Origin: an uncultured Balneolaceae bacterium | GTDB taxonomy: Bacteria > Bacteroidota > Rhodothermia > Balneolales > Balneolaceae | Direction of reading: 5' to 3' | Assembly (NCBI GenBank): GCA_938003885.1 | Contig: CALKWT010000079.1 | Coordinates: 1 to 10,889 of the forward strand | DNA length: 10,889 nucleotides | In this document: positions 1-7,502 of the stretch, in pieces | How the letters are laid out: every line of letters starts with the position of its first letter | Position numbering within the stretch: the first letter of the stretch is position 1 | The notes under the pieces: model-generated | What the model was told of the DNA's origin: nothing | Databases searched by the model: none | What the model saw: only the letters and a program-made list of their open reading frames with translations | Program-made: the position numbers and the translations under genes

Positions 1-39
1 ATGAAAGGGTTCCAATGCGATTAAAGGGTGTAGATTACT

Positions 40-189
40 TCAGCTATATAATTTCTTTATGAAGTTGAAATTGAATATTTCCATCTGGTCTGCCAGTAGT
101 AATTCACCCACCATAGGATCATACTTTTCAATAATGAAGTTATCGGGGACGATGAACAAATCTTCTTTTATAAGAGTTACAGCTACGAA
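40..189 (-). pseudogene. Possible C-terminal gene remnant, unidentified
   Basis: On the minus strand, 49 codons are open between an upstream TAA (190-192) and a TGA at 40-42. The stretch lacks an ATG near its beginning. The translation has a balanced, protein-like composition, with hydrophobic strands alternating with acidic and basic residues (for example the segment LIKEDLFIVPDNFIIEKYDP), unlike the Arg/Ser/Pro-rich shadow frame beside it. I do not recognise a family. It could be the tail of a decayed small gene or chance in AT-rich DNA. Confidence 0.2.
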
Positions 190-240
190 TTATAAACGAT
201 AGAAAAACTGTATGAATCGATTTCTCTAATAGACCAACCC

Positions 241-340
241 GCACCGACAAGACCACGGCCGGGGCACTGTGCCAACGGGCCTGGAATAGGGGCGGCCAGC
301 CGGAAAACAGGCCGGAACTACCTGAGCGGGATGCCACCCC
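241..340. other. GC-rich island in AT-rich intergenic DNA
   Basis: By direct count 69 of 100 bases are G or C. The 60 bases before it have 20 G/C (33%) and the 40 bases after have 12 (30%). The edges are sharp. It contains the odd palindrome GGCAC-T-GTGCC (263-273) and several GGCC/CCGG blocks, but no strong long hairpin that I can draw by eye. No frame through it looks like a recognisable protein. It could be a fragment of foreign or mobile DNA, or a structured RNA segment; neither is shown. Confidence 0.45.
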
Positions 341-341
341 C

Positions 342-372
342 TTTGTAATCTATAGATGGGAAAGTATTTTAG
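342..372 (+). promoter_or_regulatory. Candidate Bacteroidetes-type promoter
   Basis: TTTG at 342-345 is followed after 19 bases by TATTTTAG at 365-372. The Bacteroidetes housekeeping promoter is known as TTTG, 19-20 bases, then TAnnTTTG, so this matches with one mismatch. If used, transcription would start near 379 and give actA a leader of roughly 300 nt. No better-spaced match was found nearer actA. Such a short motif can occur by chance, and whether this organism uses that sigma specificity is an assumption. Confidence 0.3.
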
Positions 373-464
373 CGGAATAAGACGATCCCGTTAACCGCCC
401 GGCGGGTCATAACAGAAGGGTATTCATACTATTTCTTAAAACAGATTGACCAGGATGAATGTGA

Positions 465-563
465 ATTCAGAAGCATTTGATTGCCGAGTGCCTTATCTTG
501 GCGCAATTCTATGATATAGCCCCGATAAAGGAAGAAATCCGCCGCTATTTAGAATCATTTTAA
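465..563 (+). pseudogene. Possible short gene remnant, unidentified
   Basis: After a TGA at 462-464, 32 codons are open to a TAA at 561-563, with no ATG (a TTG lies at 477-479). The last half reads as a plausible amphipathic helix rich in Ile, Leu, Glu and Arg (ending IKEEIRRYLESF). The 5' side is closed by stops, as expected for a decayed gene tail. I cannot name a family, and the length is short enough to be chance. Confidence 0.2.
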
Positions 564-578
564 ATATGACCGAACTAC

Positions 579-595
579 TCTGCCAGGTAGGCAGA
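579..595 (+). promoter_or_regulatory. Short hairpin upstream of actA
   Basis: TCTGCC (579-584) and GGCAGA (590-595) are perfect inverted repeats around a 5-base loop (AGGTA). No T-run follows immediately, so it is not a typical intrinsic terminator. It could be an operator palindrome or a leader hairpin of the act transcript. A 6-bp stem is near what chance gives in several hundred bases. Confidence 0.25.
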
Positions 596-619
596 TCTTC
601 GATTATTTCAGTACCTTTT

Positions 620-640
620 CGGGTTAGATACCGGGTAGAT
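620..640. repeat. Imperfect tandem repeat before actA
   Basis: CGGGTTAGAT (620-629) is repeated as CGGGTAGAT (632-640), differing by one deleted T. The copies begin 12 bases apart, about one helical turn, and end 37 bases before the actA start. The spacing and place would suit a pair of activator or repressor half-sites. That is inference from position only. Confidence 0.3.
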
Positions 641-677
641 TTGCCCACACAAAAATTGGAAAAATTTTACAGAATTT

Positions 678-1322
678 ATGGCTCAGATTTTCCCTAAGTG
701 GACGAACGAAGCTCCACGCAGAATTCTCGTCGGTTTAATAGTTGTTTTAAATGCTGTGGTTTTTGGTTTCTGGTATTTCGGTTCCCCGGAATATCTGGAT
801 GTAGGTTACGCACCGGAGCAACCGGTCCCGTTCAGCCACAAAACCCACGCTGGCCAGCTCGGAATGGATTGCCAATATTGTCACACTCAGGTTTTCGACT
901 CCAGACATGCCAATATCCCCGCCACTCAAACCTGTATGAACTGCCACAATCAGATTGAAACAGATAATGAAAATCTGGAACTCGTCCGGCAGAGCTGGGA
1001 GACAGGAGAACCCATCGAGTGGATCCGTGTTCATATGCTCCCAGATTATGCCTATTTCAATCACTCTGCTCACGTAAATGTGGGTGTCGGTTGTGAATCC
1101 TGCCATGGCAGAATAGACAGGATGGATGTTGTAAGACAGGAAGAGCCGCTCAGCATGAGCTGGTGCCTCGACTGTCACCGGGAACCTGAGAAACACGTGA
1201 GGCCTGTCTCGGAAGTGACCACCATGGGTTATCAGGCAGAAAACCAGCTTGAGCTAGGTCTCGAACTCGTTGCCAAACACAATATCAACGCACCTACATA
1301 TTGTCAGAGTTGCCATTTCTAA
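678..1322 (+). CDS. actA: ActA, pentahaem cytochrome c subunit of alternative complex III
   Basis: ActA is the multihaem electron-transfer subunit of ACIII, anchored on the periplasmic face, and carries electrons towards the oxidase. The 214-residue protein has one N-terminal membrane helix (about 16-34) preceded by two Arg, and no cleavage site is evident, so it is probably a membrane anchor. Five CxxCH haem c motifs are visible, at C65-H69, C86-H90, C139-H143, C163-H167 and C209-H213. His54, His57, His129 and His132 lie in FSHKTH and FNHSAH contexts and are candidate distal ligands. The fifth motif sits one residue from the stop, which fits my memory of the family. It is the first gene of the operon. 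No Shine-Dalgarno is seen; the leader is A/T-rich. The start at 678 is chosen because it directly precedes the anchor helix. Confidence 0.93.
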   Translation: MAQIFPKWTNEAPRRILVGLIVVLNAVVFGFWYFGSPEYLDVGYAPEQPVPFSHKTHAGQLGMDCQYCHTQVFDSRHANIPATQTCMNCHNQIETDNENLELVRQSWETGEPIEWIRVHMLPDYAYFNHSAHVNVGVGCESCHGRIDRMDVVRQEEPLSMSWCLDCHREPEKHVRPVSEVTTMGYQAENQLELGLELVAKHNINAPTYCQSCHF

Positions 1323-1335
1323 TGCCGGCTCCCGC

Positions 1336-1351
1336 GTATTTTATTAAATAC
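1336..1351 (+). other. AT-rich hairpin in the actA-actB gap
   Basis: GTATTT (1336-1341) and AAATAC (1346-1351) form a 6-bp stem with a TATT loop, followed after ATTG by a run of five T. It resembles a weak terminator or an RNA-processing stem in the longest gap of the operon (59 bases). The stem has only two G-C pairs, so strong termination is unlikely. It might lower expression of downstream genes relative to actA; this is inference. Confidence 0.25.
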
Positions 1352-1381
1352 ATTGTTTTTAAATAAAATAATTCTCTTAAA

Positions 1382-4300
1382 ATGAGTGATCAGACAAATC
1401 AAACAACTTACTGGAAAAGTTTAAATGAACTCGCTCAAAACGAAGAATACCAGAAGTTTGAACAACGTGAATTCACCGAAAACGCTTCAGAATTAACCGA
1501 TCAGGTCTCCCGCAGAAGTTTCCTTCGTGTAATGGGAGCGTCTGTCGCTCTGGCGGGATTGGCATCGTGCCGTAAACCTGTTCAAAAAATAATAACCTAC
1601 TCCCGGCAGCCAGAAGACCTTGTTCTGGGAGAGCCAAATTTCTATGCTACCGCAATGCCTTTCCAGGACACCCAGACAGGATTGCTGGTCACCAATAATG
1701 AAGGCCGGCCTACCAAGATAGAAGGGAATCCTGATCATCCATCCAGCCAGGGCCGTACCAGTATTTACAACCAGGCGAGTATTCTGGAACTCTACGACCC
1801 CGACCGTTCCCGCTCTGCAAGGCACAACGGGGACTCTGTTTCGATTTATGAATTCTATGACTTTTTAGTTAACCATTTTGAAAACAGAGACAGATCCGTC
1901 CTTTTTGTGGATGAGCAGTCTTCTTCTCCCACCTATCACAGACTCAAGGGTGAGATAGTCAACACGTTTGCAAATGCAGAGTGGGTCACCTACGAACCCT
2001 TCTCAGATTTTAATGTGATTGAGGGAATCAACATGGCCTTCGGCAGAAGGCTTCGTACGCTCAACCATTACGGAGAAGCCAATTTGGTGGTTGCCATTGA
2101 TCACGACTTCATGAGTCCTCAGGGCGATAAGAACAGTGTTGAAAACTCTATCGAGCTTACCAACAGAAGACGTGTCACTTCGACGAATGACGACATGTCC
2201 CGAATTTACAGTATAGAAAATACCTTTACGAACACCGGATCCTACGCGGATCACAGGCTCCGCCTGAAATCCTCCGAAATTGCGCCTTTCACTTTTGCAC
2301 TGGCAGCCCGTCTCTCTGACAGAGTCAGCGGCCTTGAAGCATTTTCCGGGGTAAGCAACGCTTTTACATCCCATGAGTGGGTGGAAAATCTGGCTAATGA
2401 GCTGATAGCTCAGAGTGGAAACGCCATTATTACGGCTGGCTATCAACACTCTAAAGAGGTACATGCAGCAGTAGCTGCGATGAATGCCGCCCTTCAGAAT
2501 GCAGGAAATACCGTCACATATCTGGAAGTTCCTTTTCTGAATGACAGGGATGAGCGAGCTGCCTTTGTTGAAGCTATGAATGGAGCAGCTGCCGGAAATT
2601 ATGATACCATCGTGATACTGGGCGCTAATCTTAAATACAACGCACCAGCGGATCTCGATATCGAATCGATATTGGGAAATATCGAGACTAAAATCCATCT
2701 GGGCAGTTACTATGATGAAACAGCCAAGCTCTGCAACTGGCATGCAAATCAGGCGCACTTCCTTGAAGCCTGGGGAGACGGCAGGGCTTATACCGGCGAA
2801 CAATCCATTATCCAACCTCAGATTCTGCCTCTTCATGAAGGTACAAGTGCTATAGAAGTTCTGGCCTCCATTAATGATGGCGAGCGAAGAGAAGGATACG
2901 AGGTTGTACGGGAGACCTGGAATAGTGATAATTCGGACAATTTTGAGCGGATCTGGCAGCAGATCCTCCACGACGGAATTTCTGCGAATGCTGGCTATTC
3001 CGCTGCACAGGTTACAATTGCCGCATCTTTGGGTACAGAGATTTCCGGGGCCCTTCAGCAGCAACCCCTTGAAGGCATTGAAATTGCCGTTAAACCTGAT
3101 CCAAAACTATTTGACGGCCGCTTTTCCAATATCAGCTGGCTGCAGGAGCTGCCAGACCCGATGACCAAGGTGACGTGGGACAACGTCGCCCTGATGAGCC
3201 CTGCGACAGCAGAAGCTATCGGAATTGATACAAAGAGAAGTTTCAGGCACAACGACGTTCCTGTCGTCCGTATCGATACAGGATCAGAGGTTATTGAGAT
3301 CGCCGCCTGGGTTGAACCAGGACATGCGGACAATTCTATTACGCTGACAGCTGGTTATGGCCGCGAGTCTCTCGGAAGAGTGGCTGATGGTGTGGGTGTC
3401 GATGTCTACCCACTTCTAAACAGCAATGCACCTTTCTATCAGGTGGCTGAAGTAAGCCCCACGGGGAACACCTTTGAGATTGCCTGTACACAGGACCATC
3501 ACAGCCTGGAAGGCCGGGATATGGTACGAGCAGCTTCACTGGACGAGTACCGTGAGAATCCCCGATTTGCTCATTTTTCCAGTGTACACGGTTTTGAAGT
3601 ACCCGGTATTGCAGAAGCACTGGAGGAAGGCGATGAGCGGGGGCCGGTTTCACTATTTAATGAAACCTACGGGCCTTCAGACCAGCCGCAGTGGGGGATG
3701 ACGATCGATCTCAACTCCTGTTTTGGTTGCGGTGTATGTACCATTGCCTGCCAGGCTGAAAACAACATTCCTGTTGTAGGAAAGCGGGAAGTCAGCAGGC
3801 GGCGTATTATGCATTGGATTCGGGTAGACCGTTACTTCGAAGGTGACCAGAACAATCCACGAGCCTATCATCAGCCCGTTCCCTGTATGCAGTGTGAACT
3901 TGCACCGTGTGAGGAGGTCTGCCCTGTAGTTGCCACCACACACAGTGAAGATGGTTTGAACCAGATGACCTACAACCGATGCATCGGAACAAGATACTGC
4001 TCAAACAACTGTCCTTTTAAAGTACGTCGCTTCAACTTCTTCAATTACGCAAAAGAGTATTTGACGACTGGTGACGATCCCGAAATCATCCAGATGGCAA
4101 TGAACCCGGATGTAACCATCCGATTCCGTGGAGTGATGGAAAAGTGCACCTACTGTGTACAGCGAATCAACCGCGGTAAGATCGCTGCCAAAAAGGAAAC
4201 AGGATCCAGAAAACCTGCAGATGGCACTGTTCAAACAGCATGTCAGCAGGCATGCCCGGCCAATGCTATCTCCTTTGGTGATTTGACAGATCAAAACAGC

Positions 4301-4420
4301 AACGTTTCGGTAAACAAACGAAACGACAGAAACTATGTCATGCTGGAAGAACTTAATGTTCGGCCCCGGACCTCTTATCTTGCCAGACTGACAAACAACA
4401 ACCCGGAATTGTTGGCGTAA
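1382..4420 (+). CDS. actB: ActB, molybdopterin-oxidoreductase-like / iron-sulfur fusion subunit of ACIII
   Basis: ActB is the large periplasmic-side subunit of ACIII, passing electrons from the quinol-oxidising membrane part to the haem subunits. The 1012-residue protein starts with the family's typical YW-SLNELA segment, then a twin-arginine motif SRRSFLR (43-49), a hydrophobic stretch and LASC (60-63), so it looks like a Tat-exported lipoprotein. Residues from about 70 to 740 form the molybdopterin-oxidoreductase-like part, known in this family to lack molybdenum cofactor. The C-terminal ferredoxin domain has 15 motif cysteines: C780/783/786/790, C835/838/843/847, C867/873/877 and C922/925/954/958. 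The third motif has Thr870 where a fourth cysteine would stand, which fits three [4Fe-4S] and one [3Fe-4S] cluster as reported for ACIII. The ATG at 1382 follows an A/T-rich leader without Shine-Dalgarno. Confidence 0.95.
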   Translation: MSDQTNQTTYWKSLNELAQNEEYQKFEQREFTENASELTDQVSRRSFLRVMGASVALAGLASCRKPVQKIITYSRQPEDLVLGEPNFYATAMPFQDTQTGLLVTNNEGRPTKIEGNPDHPSSQGRTSIYNQASILELYDPDRSRSARHNGDSVSIYEFYDFLVNHFENRDRSVLFVDEQSSSPTYHRLKGEIVNTFANAEWVTYEPFSDFNVIEGINMAFGRRLRTLNHYGEANLVVAIDHDFMSPQGDKNSVENSIELTNRRRVTSTNDDMSRIYSIENTFTNTGSYADHRLRLKSSEIAPFTFALAARLSDRVSGLEAFSGVSNAFTSHEWVENLANELIAQSGNAIITAGYQHSKEVHAAVAAMNAALQNAGNTVTYLEVPFLNDRDERAAFVEAMNGAAAGNYDTIVILGANLKYNAPADLDIESILGNIETKIHLGSYYDETAKLCNWHANQAHFLEAWGDGRAYTGEQSIIQPQILPLHEGTSAIEVLASINDGERREGYEVVRETWNSDNSDNFERIWQQILHDGISANAGYSAAQVTIAASLGTEISGALQQQPLEGIEIAVKPDPKLFDGRFSNISWLQELPDPMTKVTWDNVALMSPATAEAIGIDTKRSFRHNDVPVVRIDTGSEVIEIAAWVEPGHADNSITLTAGYGRESLGRVADGVGVDVYPLLNSNAPFYQVAEVSPTGNTFEIACTQDHHSLEGRDMVRAASLDEYRENPRFAHFSSVHGFEVPGIAEALEEGDERGPVSLFNETYGPSDQPQWGMTIDLNSCFGCGVCTIACQAENNIPVVGKREVSRRRIMHWIRVDRYFEGDQNNPRAYHQPVPCMQCELAPCEEVCPVVATTHSEDGLNQMTYNRCIGTRYCSNNCPFKVRRFNFFNYAKEYLTTGDDPEIIQMAMNPDVTIRFRGVMEKCTYCVQRINRGKIAAKKETGSRKPADGTVQTACQQACPANAISFGDLTDQNSNVSVNKRNDRNYVMLEELNVRPRTSYLARLTNNNPELLA

Positions 4421-4455
4421 ATCCAATAAATAGAAATCAACTGTAACAAAGAAAC

Positions 4456-5904
4456 ATGAGTAAAACGTACGAATACGTTCCTGAGCCCGCTCTTGTGAAA
4501 GGGAATCACAATTTCGCAGATATCACGGCGATGGTAACTGATATCAGCCTTCGTCCTACACCCAAGCCCTGGTACATTGCCTTTGGGATAGCTAATCTAC
4601 TACTGCTTGTACTGCTTGTTTCCGTAGGGTATCTCTTTTGGGAAGGAACCGGTATCTGGGGTCTGAATCAGCCAGTCGGATGGGGCTGGGCCATTATTAA
4701 CTTTGTGTGGTGGGTCGGTATTGGCCATGCGGGTACGCTTATTTCCGCTATTCTTTTCCTGTTCCGGCAGGGATGGAGAACAGCCATTAACCGCTTTGCC
4801 GAGGCCATGACCATCTTCGCGGTCATGTGTGCCGGACTTTTCCCGGCCATCCACGTAGGTCGGATCTGGGTTGTTTACTGGATGTTTCCGCTCCCGAATT
4901 CCATGGCCCTCTGGCCTAACTTCAACAGCCCGCTTCTCTGGGATGTGTTTGCTGTAGCGACCTATTTTACAGTCTCTCTGCTCTTCTGGTATGTAGGTCT
5001 TGTACCTGACTTTGCCACCCTCCGGGACAAGGTTAAAAGCAAAGCGGGCAAATTGATCTACGGAACGTTTGCTCTGGGCTGGAGGGGCAGTAACCGTCAC
5101 TGGTGGAACTATGAAAAGTCATACATGACACTTGCAGGACTGGCCACACCTCTGGTCCTCTCCGTTCATACTATTGTTTCTTTTGACTTTGCAGTATCCG
5201 TCATTCCAGGATGGCACACCACCATCTTTCCCCCCTATTTCGTTGCCGGTGCTGTCTTTTCTGGATTTGCAATGGTGCTTACCCTCATGATCATTACCCG
5301 GAAAATTTACGGGCTTGAAGATATCATGACGGATGACCATATCGAGAAGATGAATATCATCATCCTCGTTACCGGAACAATGGTAGGATTTACTTATCTG
5401 ATGGAGTTCTTCATCGCCTGGTATAGTGGCGTGGAGTACGAAAAAGCGATCTTCATCCTCCGGGCAACCGGGCCCTACGCATGGGCCTACTGGATTATGA
5501 TTGCGTGTAACGTATTGTCGCCCCAATTCTTCTGGTCCAAAAAACTGCGCCGCAATGTGGCCTTTACCTTTGTAATCTCTATTGTAGTTAATATAGGAAT
5601 GTGGTTTGAGCGGTTTGTTATTGTGATTTCATCACTTTCAACAGATTATCTCCCCTCCTCCTGGGGCTATTACTCTCCAACCATCTGGGACGTTTCAACC
5701 TATATCGGAACCTTCGGACTCTTTTTCACTCTATTCCTTCTGTTCTTGCGATTCATGCCTGTCATTGCCATAGCCGAAGTGAAAGGAGTGATGCCTCAGG
5801 CTGATCCACATAATTATGATGAAGAAACCGGCGAGTACGTACCTCCCCGTGTTACTGTTCCTGAACCAATCTATAATAAAACAACACATCGGGAAAATTC
5901 ATGA
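4456..5904 (+). CDS. actC: ActC, NrfD-like integral membrane subunit of ACIII
   Basis: ActC is a membrane subunit of the NrfD/PsrC family and is taken to carry a quinol-oxidation site and a possible proton path next to ActB. The 482 residues show about ten membrane helices (roughly 37-61, 76-102, 113-140, 159-181, 226-249, 257-281, 299-321, 338-360, 366-391, 411-435) between soluble ends. Conserved-looking polar residues within or near helices include His91 (GIGHAGT), His133, Asp163 (LLWDVFA), His238, Glu317 and Glu385; the GIGHAGT and WDVFA stretches are what I recall as hallmarks of this family. Its stop overlaps the actD start by ATGA, suggesting coupled translation. Its place directly after the iron-sulfur subunit follows the usual ACIII order. 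Confidence 0.94.
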   Translation: MSKTYEYVPEPALVKGNHNFADITAMVTDISLRPTPKPWYIAFGIANLLLLVLLVSVGYLFWEGTGIWGLNQPVGWGWAIINFVWWVGIGHAGTLISAILFLFRQGWRTAINRFAEAMTIFAVMCAGLFPAIHVGRIWVVYWMFPLPNSMALWPNFNSPLLWDVFAVATYFTVSLLFWYVGLVPDFATLRDKVKSKAGKLIYGTFALGWRGSNRHWWNYEKSYMTLAGLATPLVLSVHTIVSFDFAVSVIPGWHTTIFPPYFVAGAVFSGFAMVLTLMIITRKIYGLEDIMTDDHIEKMNIIILVTGTMVGFTYLMEFFIAWYSGVEYEKAIFILRATGPYAWAYWIMIACNVLSPQFFWSKKLRRNVAFTFVISIVVNIGMWFERFVIVISSLSTDYLPSSWGYYSPTIWDVSTYIGTFGLFFTLFLLFLRFMPVIAIAEVKGVMPQADPHNYDEETGEYVPPRVTVPEPIYNKTTHRENS

Positions 5905-6458
5905 ATAAAGAACTCACAGAACATAAACTCTATGGAATTCTTGCAGAATTCAAGAACCCGAAAGCACTGATCGATGCTGCCTCTGCGGTTACAGAGCAGG
6001 GTTACAGAAAGTATGATACCTTCAGCCCCTTCCCTATTCACGGTATTGACAAAGCGATGAAGCTGCCTAAATCCAAATTGGGCTGGATTGTGGGCACAAT
6101 GGGTACAATCGGGCTTGTAGGTGGGTTCTCCATGATCTATTTTATGATGAATGTCGATTATCCTCTTATCATCGGCGGGAAGCCTTTTACCAACTTTCCG
6201 GCCTGGGTTCCGGTCATCTTTGAACTGACCATACTTCTCTCTGCATTTGGAGCGGTATACGGGATGTTCTTTTTAAACGGATTACCCAGACTCAACCATC
6301 CGTTGTTTTCGTCCGAAAGTTTTGCACAAAAGGCAACAGACGACGGTTTCTTCGTATGTATCGAAGCAGATGACCCGCAGTTTGACGAAGCTAAAATTGA
6401 ACAACTTTTCAAAGAGGTTGGAGCAACAGCCATTGAAACCATTTACGACGAATCGTAA
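5901..6458 (+). CDS. actD: ActD, DUF3341 membrane subunit of ACIII
   Basis: ActD is a small ACIII subunit of the DUF3341 family. It has no cofactor and probably supports the complex at the membrane. The 185-residue protein has an N-terminal soluble part with the typical LYGILAEF and YDTFSPFPIHG segments (about 10-47), two membrane helices (about 62-83 and 102-125), and an acidic C-terminal soluble part including FFVCIEADDP (about 150-159) that resembles a small ferredoxin-like fold. The ATG overlaps the actC stop by four bases, which fixes the start and suggests translational coupling. Length and order are normal for the family. No haem or metal motif is present. Confidence 0.93.
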   Translation: MNKELTEHKLYGILAEFKNPKALIDAASAVTEQGYRKYDTFSPFPIHGIDKAMKLPKSKLGWIVGTMGTIGLVGGFSMIYFMMNVDYPLIIGGKPFTNFPAWVPVIFELTILLSAFGAVYGMFFLNGLPRLNHPLFSSESFAQKATDDGFFVCIEADDPQFDEAKIEQLFKEVGATAIETIYDES

Positions 6459-6493
6459 CTGTTTGTTATTACTAAATGATTTTTAATTGAAAA

Positions 6494-7480
6494 ATGAATC
6501 ACATGACACTTAAACCCGTCACATTCATCCTTCTCGCCTCTGCTTTTCTACTCTCGTGCAGAGGCCAGTCTACGGAGAAGCCGCCGATTCGTCACCATTT
6601 CAACATGGTTTTCCAGGATCGGTTCAATGCGCAGGAGGAAAATCCATTCTTTGATGACAACATGGCCATGAGACTCCCTGTGGAAGGGACCGTAGCCAGA
6701 GGAAACCTTCGGCTGGAATCTGATATTTATGAAGGTGTAGACGAGAATGGAGAGTTTGTAACAGAAATTCCATTTGAGCTCACAAGAGATTTTCTCTACC
6801 GTGGCCAGGATCGTTACGATGTCTACTGCCAGGTATGTCACGGCGGGATCGGCAACGGACAGGGCGTAATCATGACGGGGGGTTATGGTTACGTACCAGC
6901 ACCGACATTTCACCGACCGGAAAGTTACAATATGCCTGATGGTGAATTTTATTCAGCAATCACACATGGAATCCGAACCATGCCCTCCTATGCATCTCAG
7001 ATCAATGTAGAAGACAGATGGGCGATTGTAGCATATATCCGGGCTCTGCAACAGAGCCAGAATGTACCTGAGTCGGACATGCATCTGTATGACGTAGATC
7101 TTGCAGAACTGCAACAGCAGCACCAGGCAGAACAAGAGAAGCTTGAAGAGCTTGCAGAAGCCAGGGAAAGTGCATCAGGTGGTGAAGTCTCTGCAGAACG
7201 AGGTGAGGCTCTTTTTACACAGAACGCATGCGGAACCTGTCACTCGGTAGAGGGTGCCTCTCTTGTGGGCCCGCCACTTAACGGATTATACGGTTCAGAG
7301 CAGACTTTCACTGATGGAACTTCCGCAATTGCTGATGAAGAGTATTTACACGAATCAATTGTAAATCCTTCTGCAAAAGTTGTTGAAGGTTACCAGAATG
7401 CTATGGTTCCCTATGATTTTCTCTCAGAAGATGATATTCAATCCATCATTGAATATATAAAATCACTTTCCGACGAATAA
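6494..7480 (+). CDS. actE: ActE, lipoprotein cytochrome c of ACIII with an extra C-terminal haem domain
   Basis: ActE is the periplasmic lipid-anchored cytochrome c of ACIII. A signal peptide ends in lipobox LLSC with Cys22 as the lipidation site. Residues 57-190 are the usual ActE part, with the LPVEGTVARG segment (61-70), haem motif C112-C115-H116 and Met163 as probable distal ligand. A Gln/Glu-rich helical linker (about 203-230) leads to a second cytochrome c domain (about 234-328) with C246-C249-H250 and Met304 as probable ligand. As I recall, characterised ActE proteins carry one haem and are about 100 residues shorter, so the second domain looks like an addition. It resembles the cytochrome c domain of CoxB in this operon: 16 of 31 aligned residues are identical around the haem site. 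The added domain could pass electrons to the oxidase. A second ATG at 6503 would also preserve the signal. Confidence 0.92.
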   Translation: MNHMTLKPVTFILLASAFLLSCRGQSTEKPPIRHHFNMVFQDRFNAQEENPFFDDNMAMRLPVEGTVARGNLRLESDIYEGVDENGEFVTEIPFELTRDFLYRGQDRYDVYCQVCHGGIGNGQGVIMTGGYGYVPAPTFHRPESYNMPDGEFYSAITHGIRTMPSYASQINVEDRWAIVAYIRALQQSQNVPESDMHLYDVDLAELQQQHQAEQEKLEELAEARESASGGEVSAERGEALFTQNACGTCHSVEGASLVGPPLNGLYGSEQTFTDGTSAIADEEYLHESIVNPSAKVVEGYQNAMVPYDFLSEDDIQSIIEYIKSLSDE

Positions 7481-7502
7481 CAAAGAGCTAAATACTAAAT
7501 TC

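Larger units (their letters stand above)
1..677. other. Upstream region without a convincing gene
   Basis: No long open frame here has the look of a complete protein, and I recognise no tRNA, rRNA or CRISPR. What can be seen: a minus-strand open stretch at 40-189 and a plus-strand one at 465-563, both protein-like but lacking good starts; a GC-rich island at 241-340; a promoter-like pair at 342-372; a palindromic CCGCC-C-GGCGG at 395-405; a 6-bp hairpin at 579-595; and an imperfect direct repeat at 620-640. The region probably combines decayed or intergenic DNA with the leader and promoter of the act operon. That reading is inference. Confidence 0.6.

Noticed and set aside
140..337. 65-codon minus-strand open frame rich in Arg, Ser and Pro
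   Set aside because: It runs through the GC-rich island, has no recognisable domain and low protein likeness, and overlaps a more protein-like frame at 40-189. Probably an artefact of composition.
446..474. Sigma-70 promoter starting at TTGACC (446-451)
   Set aside because: No acceptable -10 sequence at 16-18 bases downstream.
579..640. Integron attC-like site, because GTTAGAT fits GTTRRRY
   Set aside because: No matching RYYYAAC partner at the proper distance and no long imperfect inverted repeat; one 7-base match is expected by chance.
747..1196. 149-codon open frame antisense to actA
   Set aside because: A shadow of the pentahaem gene; no signal, domain or motif of its own.
2003..3064. 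353-codon open frame antisense to actB
   Set aside because: Its translation has no family resemblance and is rich in Cys, Ile and Ser as expected from reading the complement of a real gene. actB on the plus strand is clearly genuine.
4600..5100. 166-codon open frame antisense to actC
   Set aside because: Very rich in Pro, Arg, Lys and charged residues opposite membrane helices; a typical complement of hydrophobic coding sequence.
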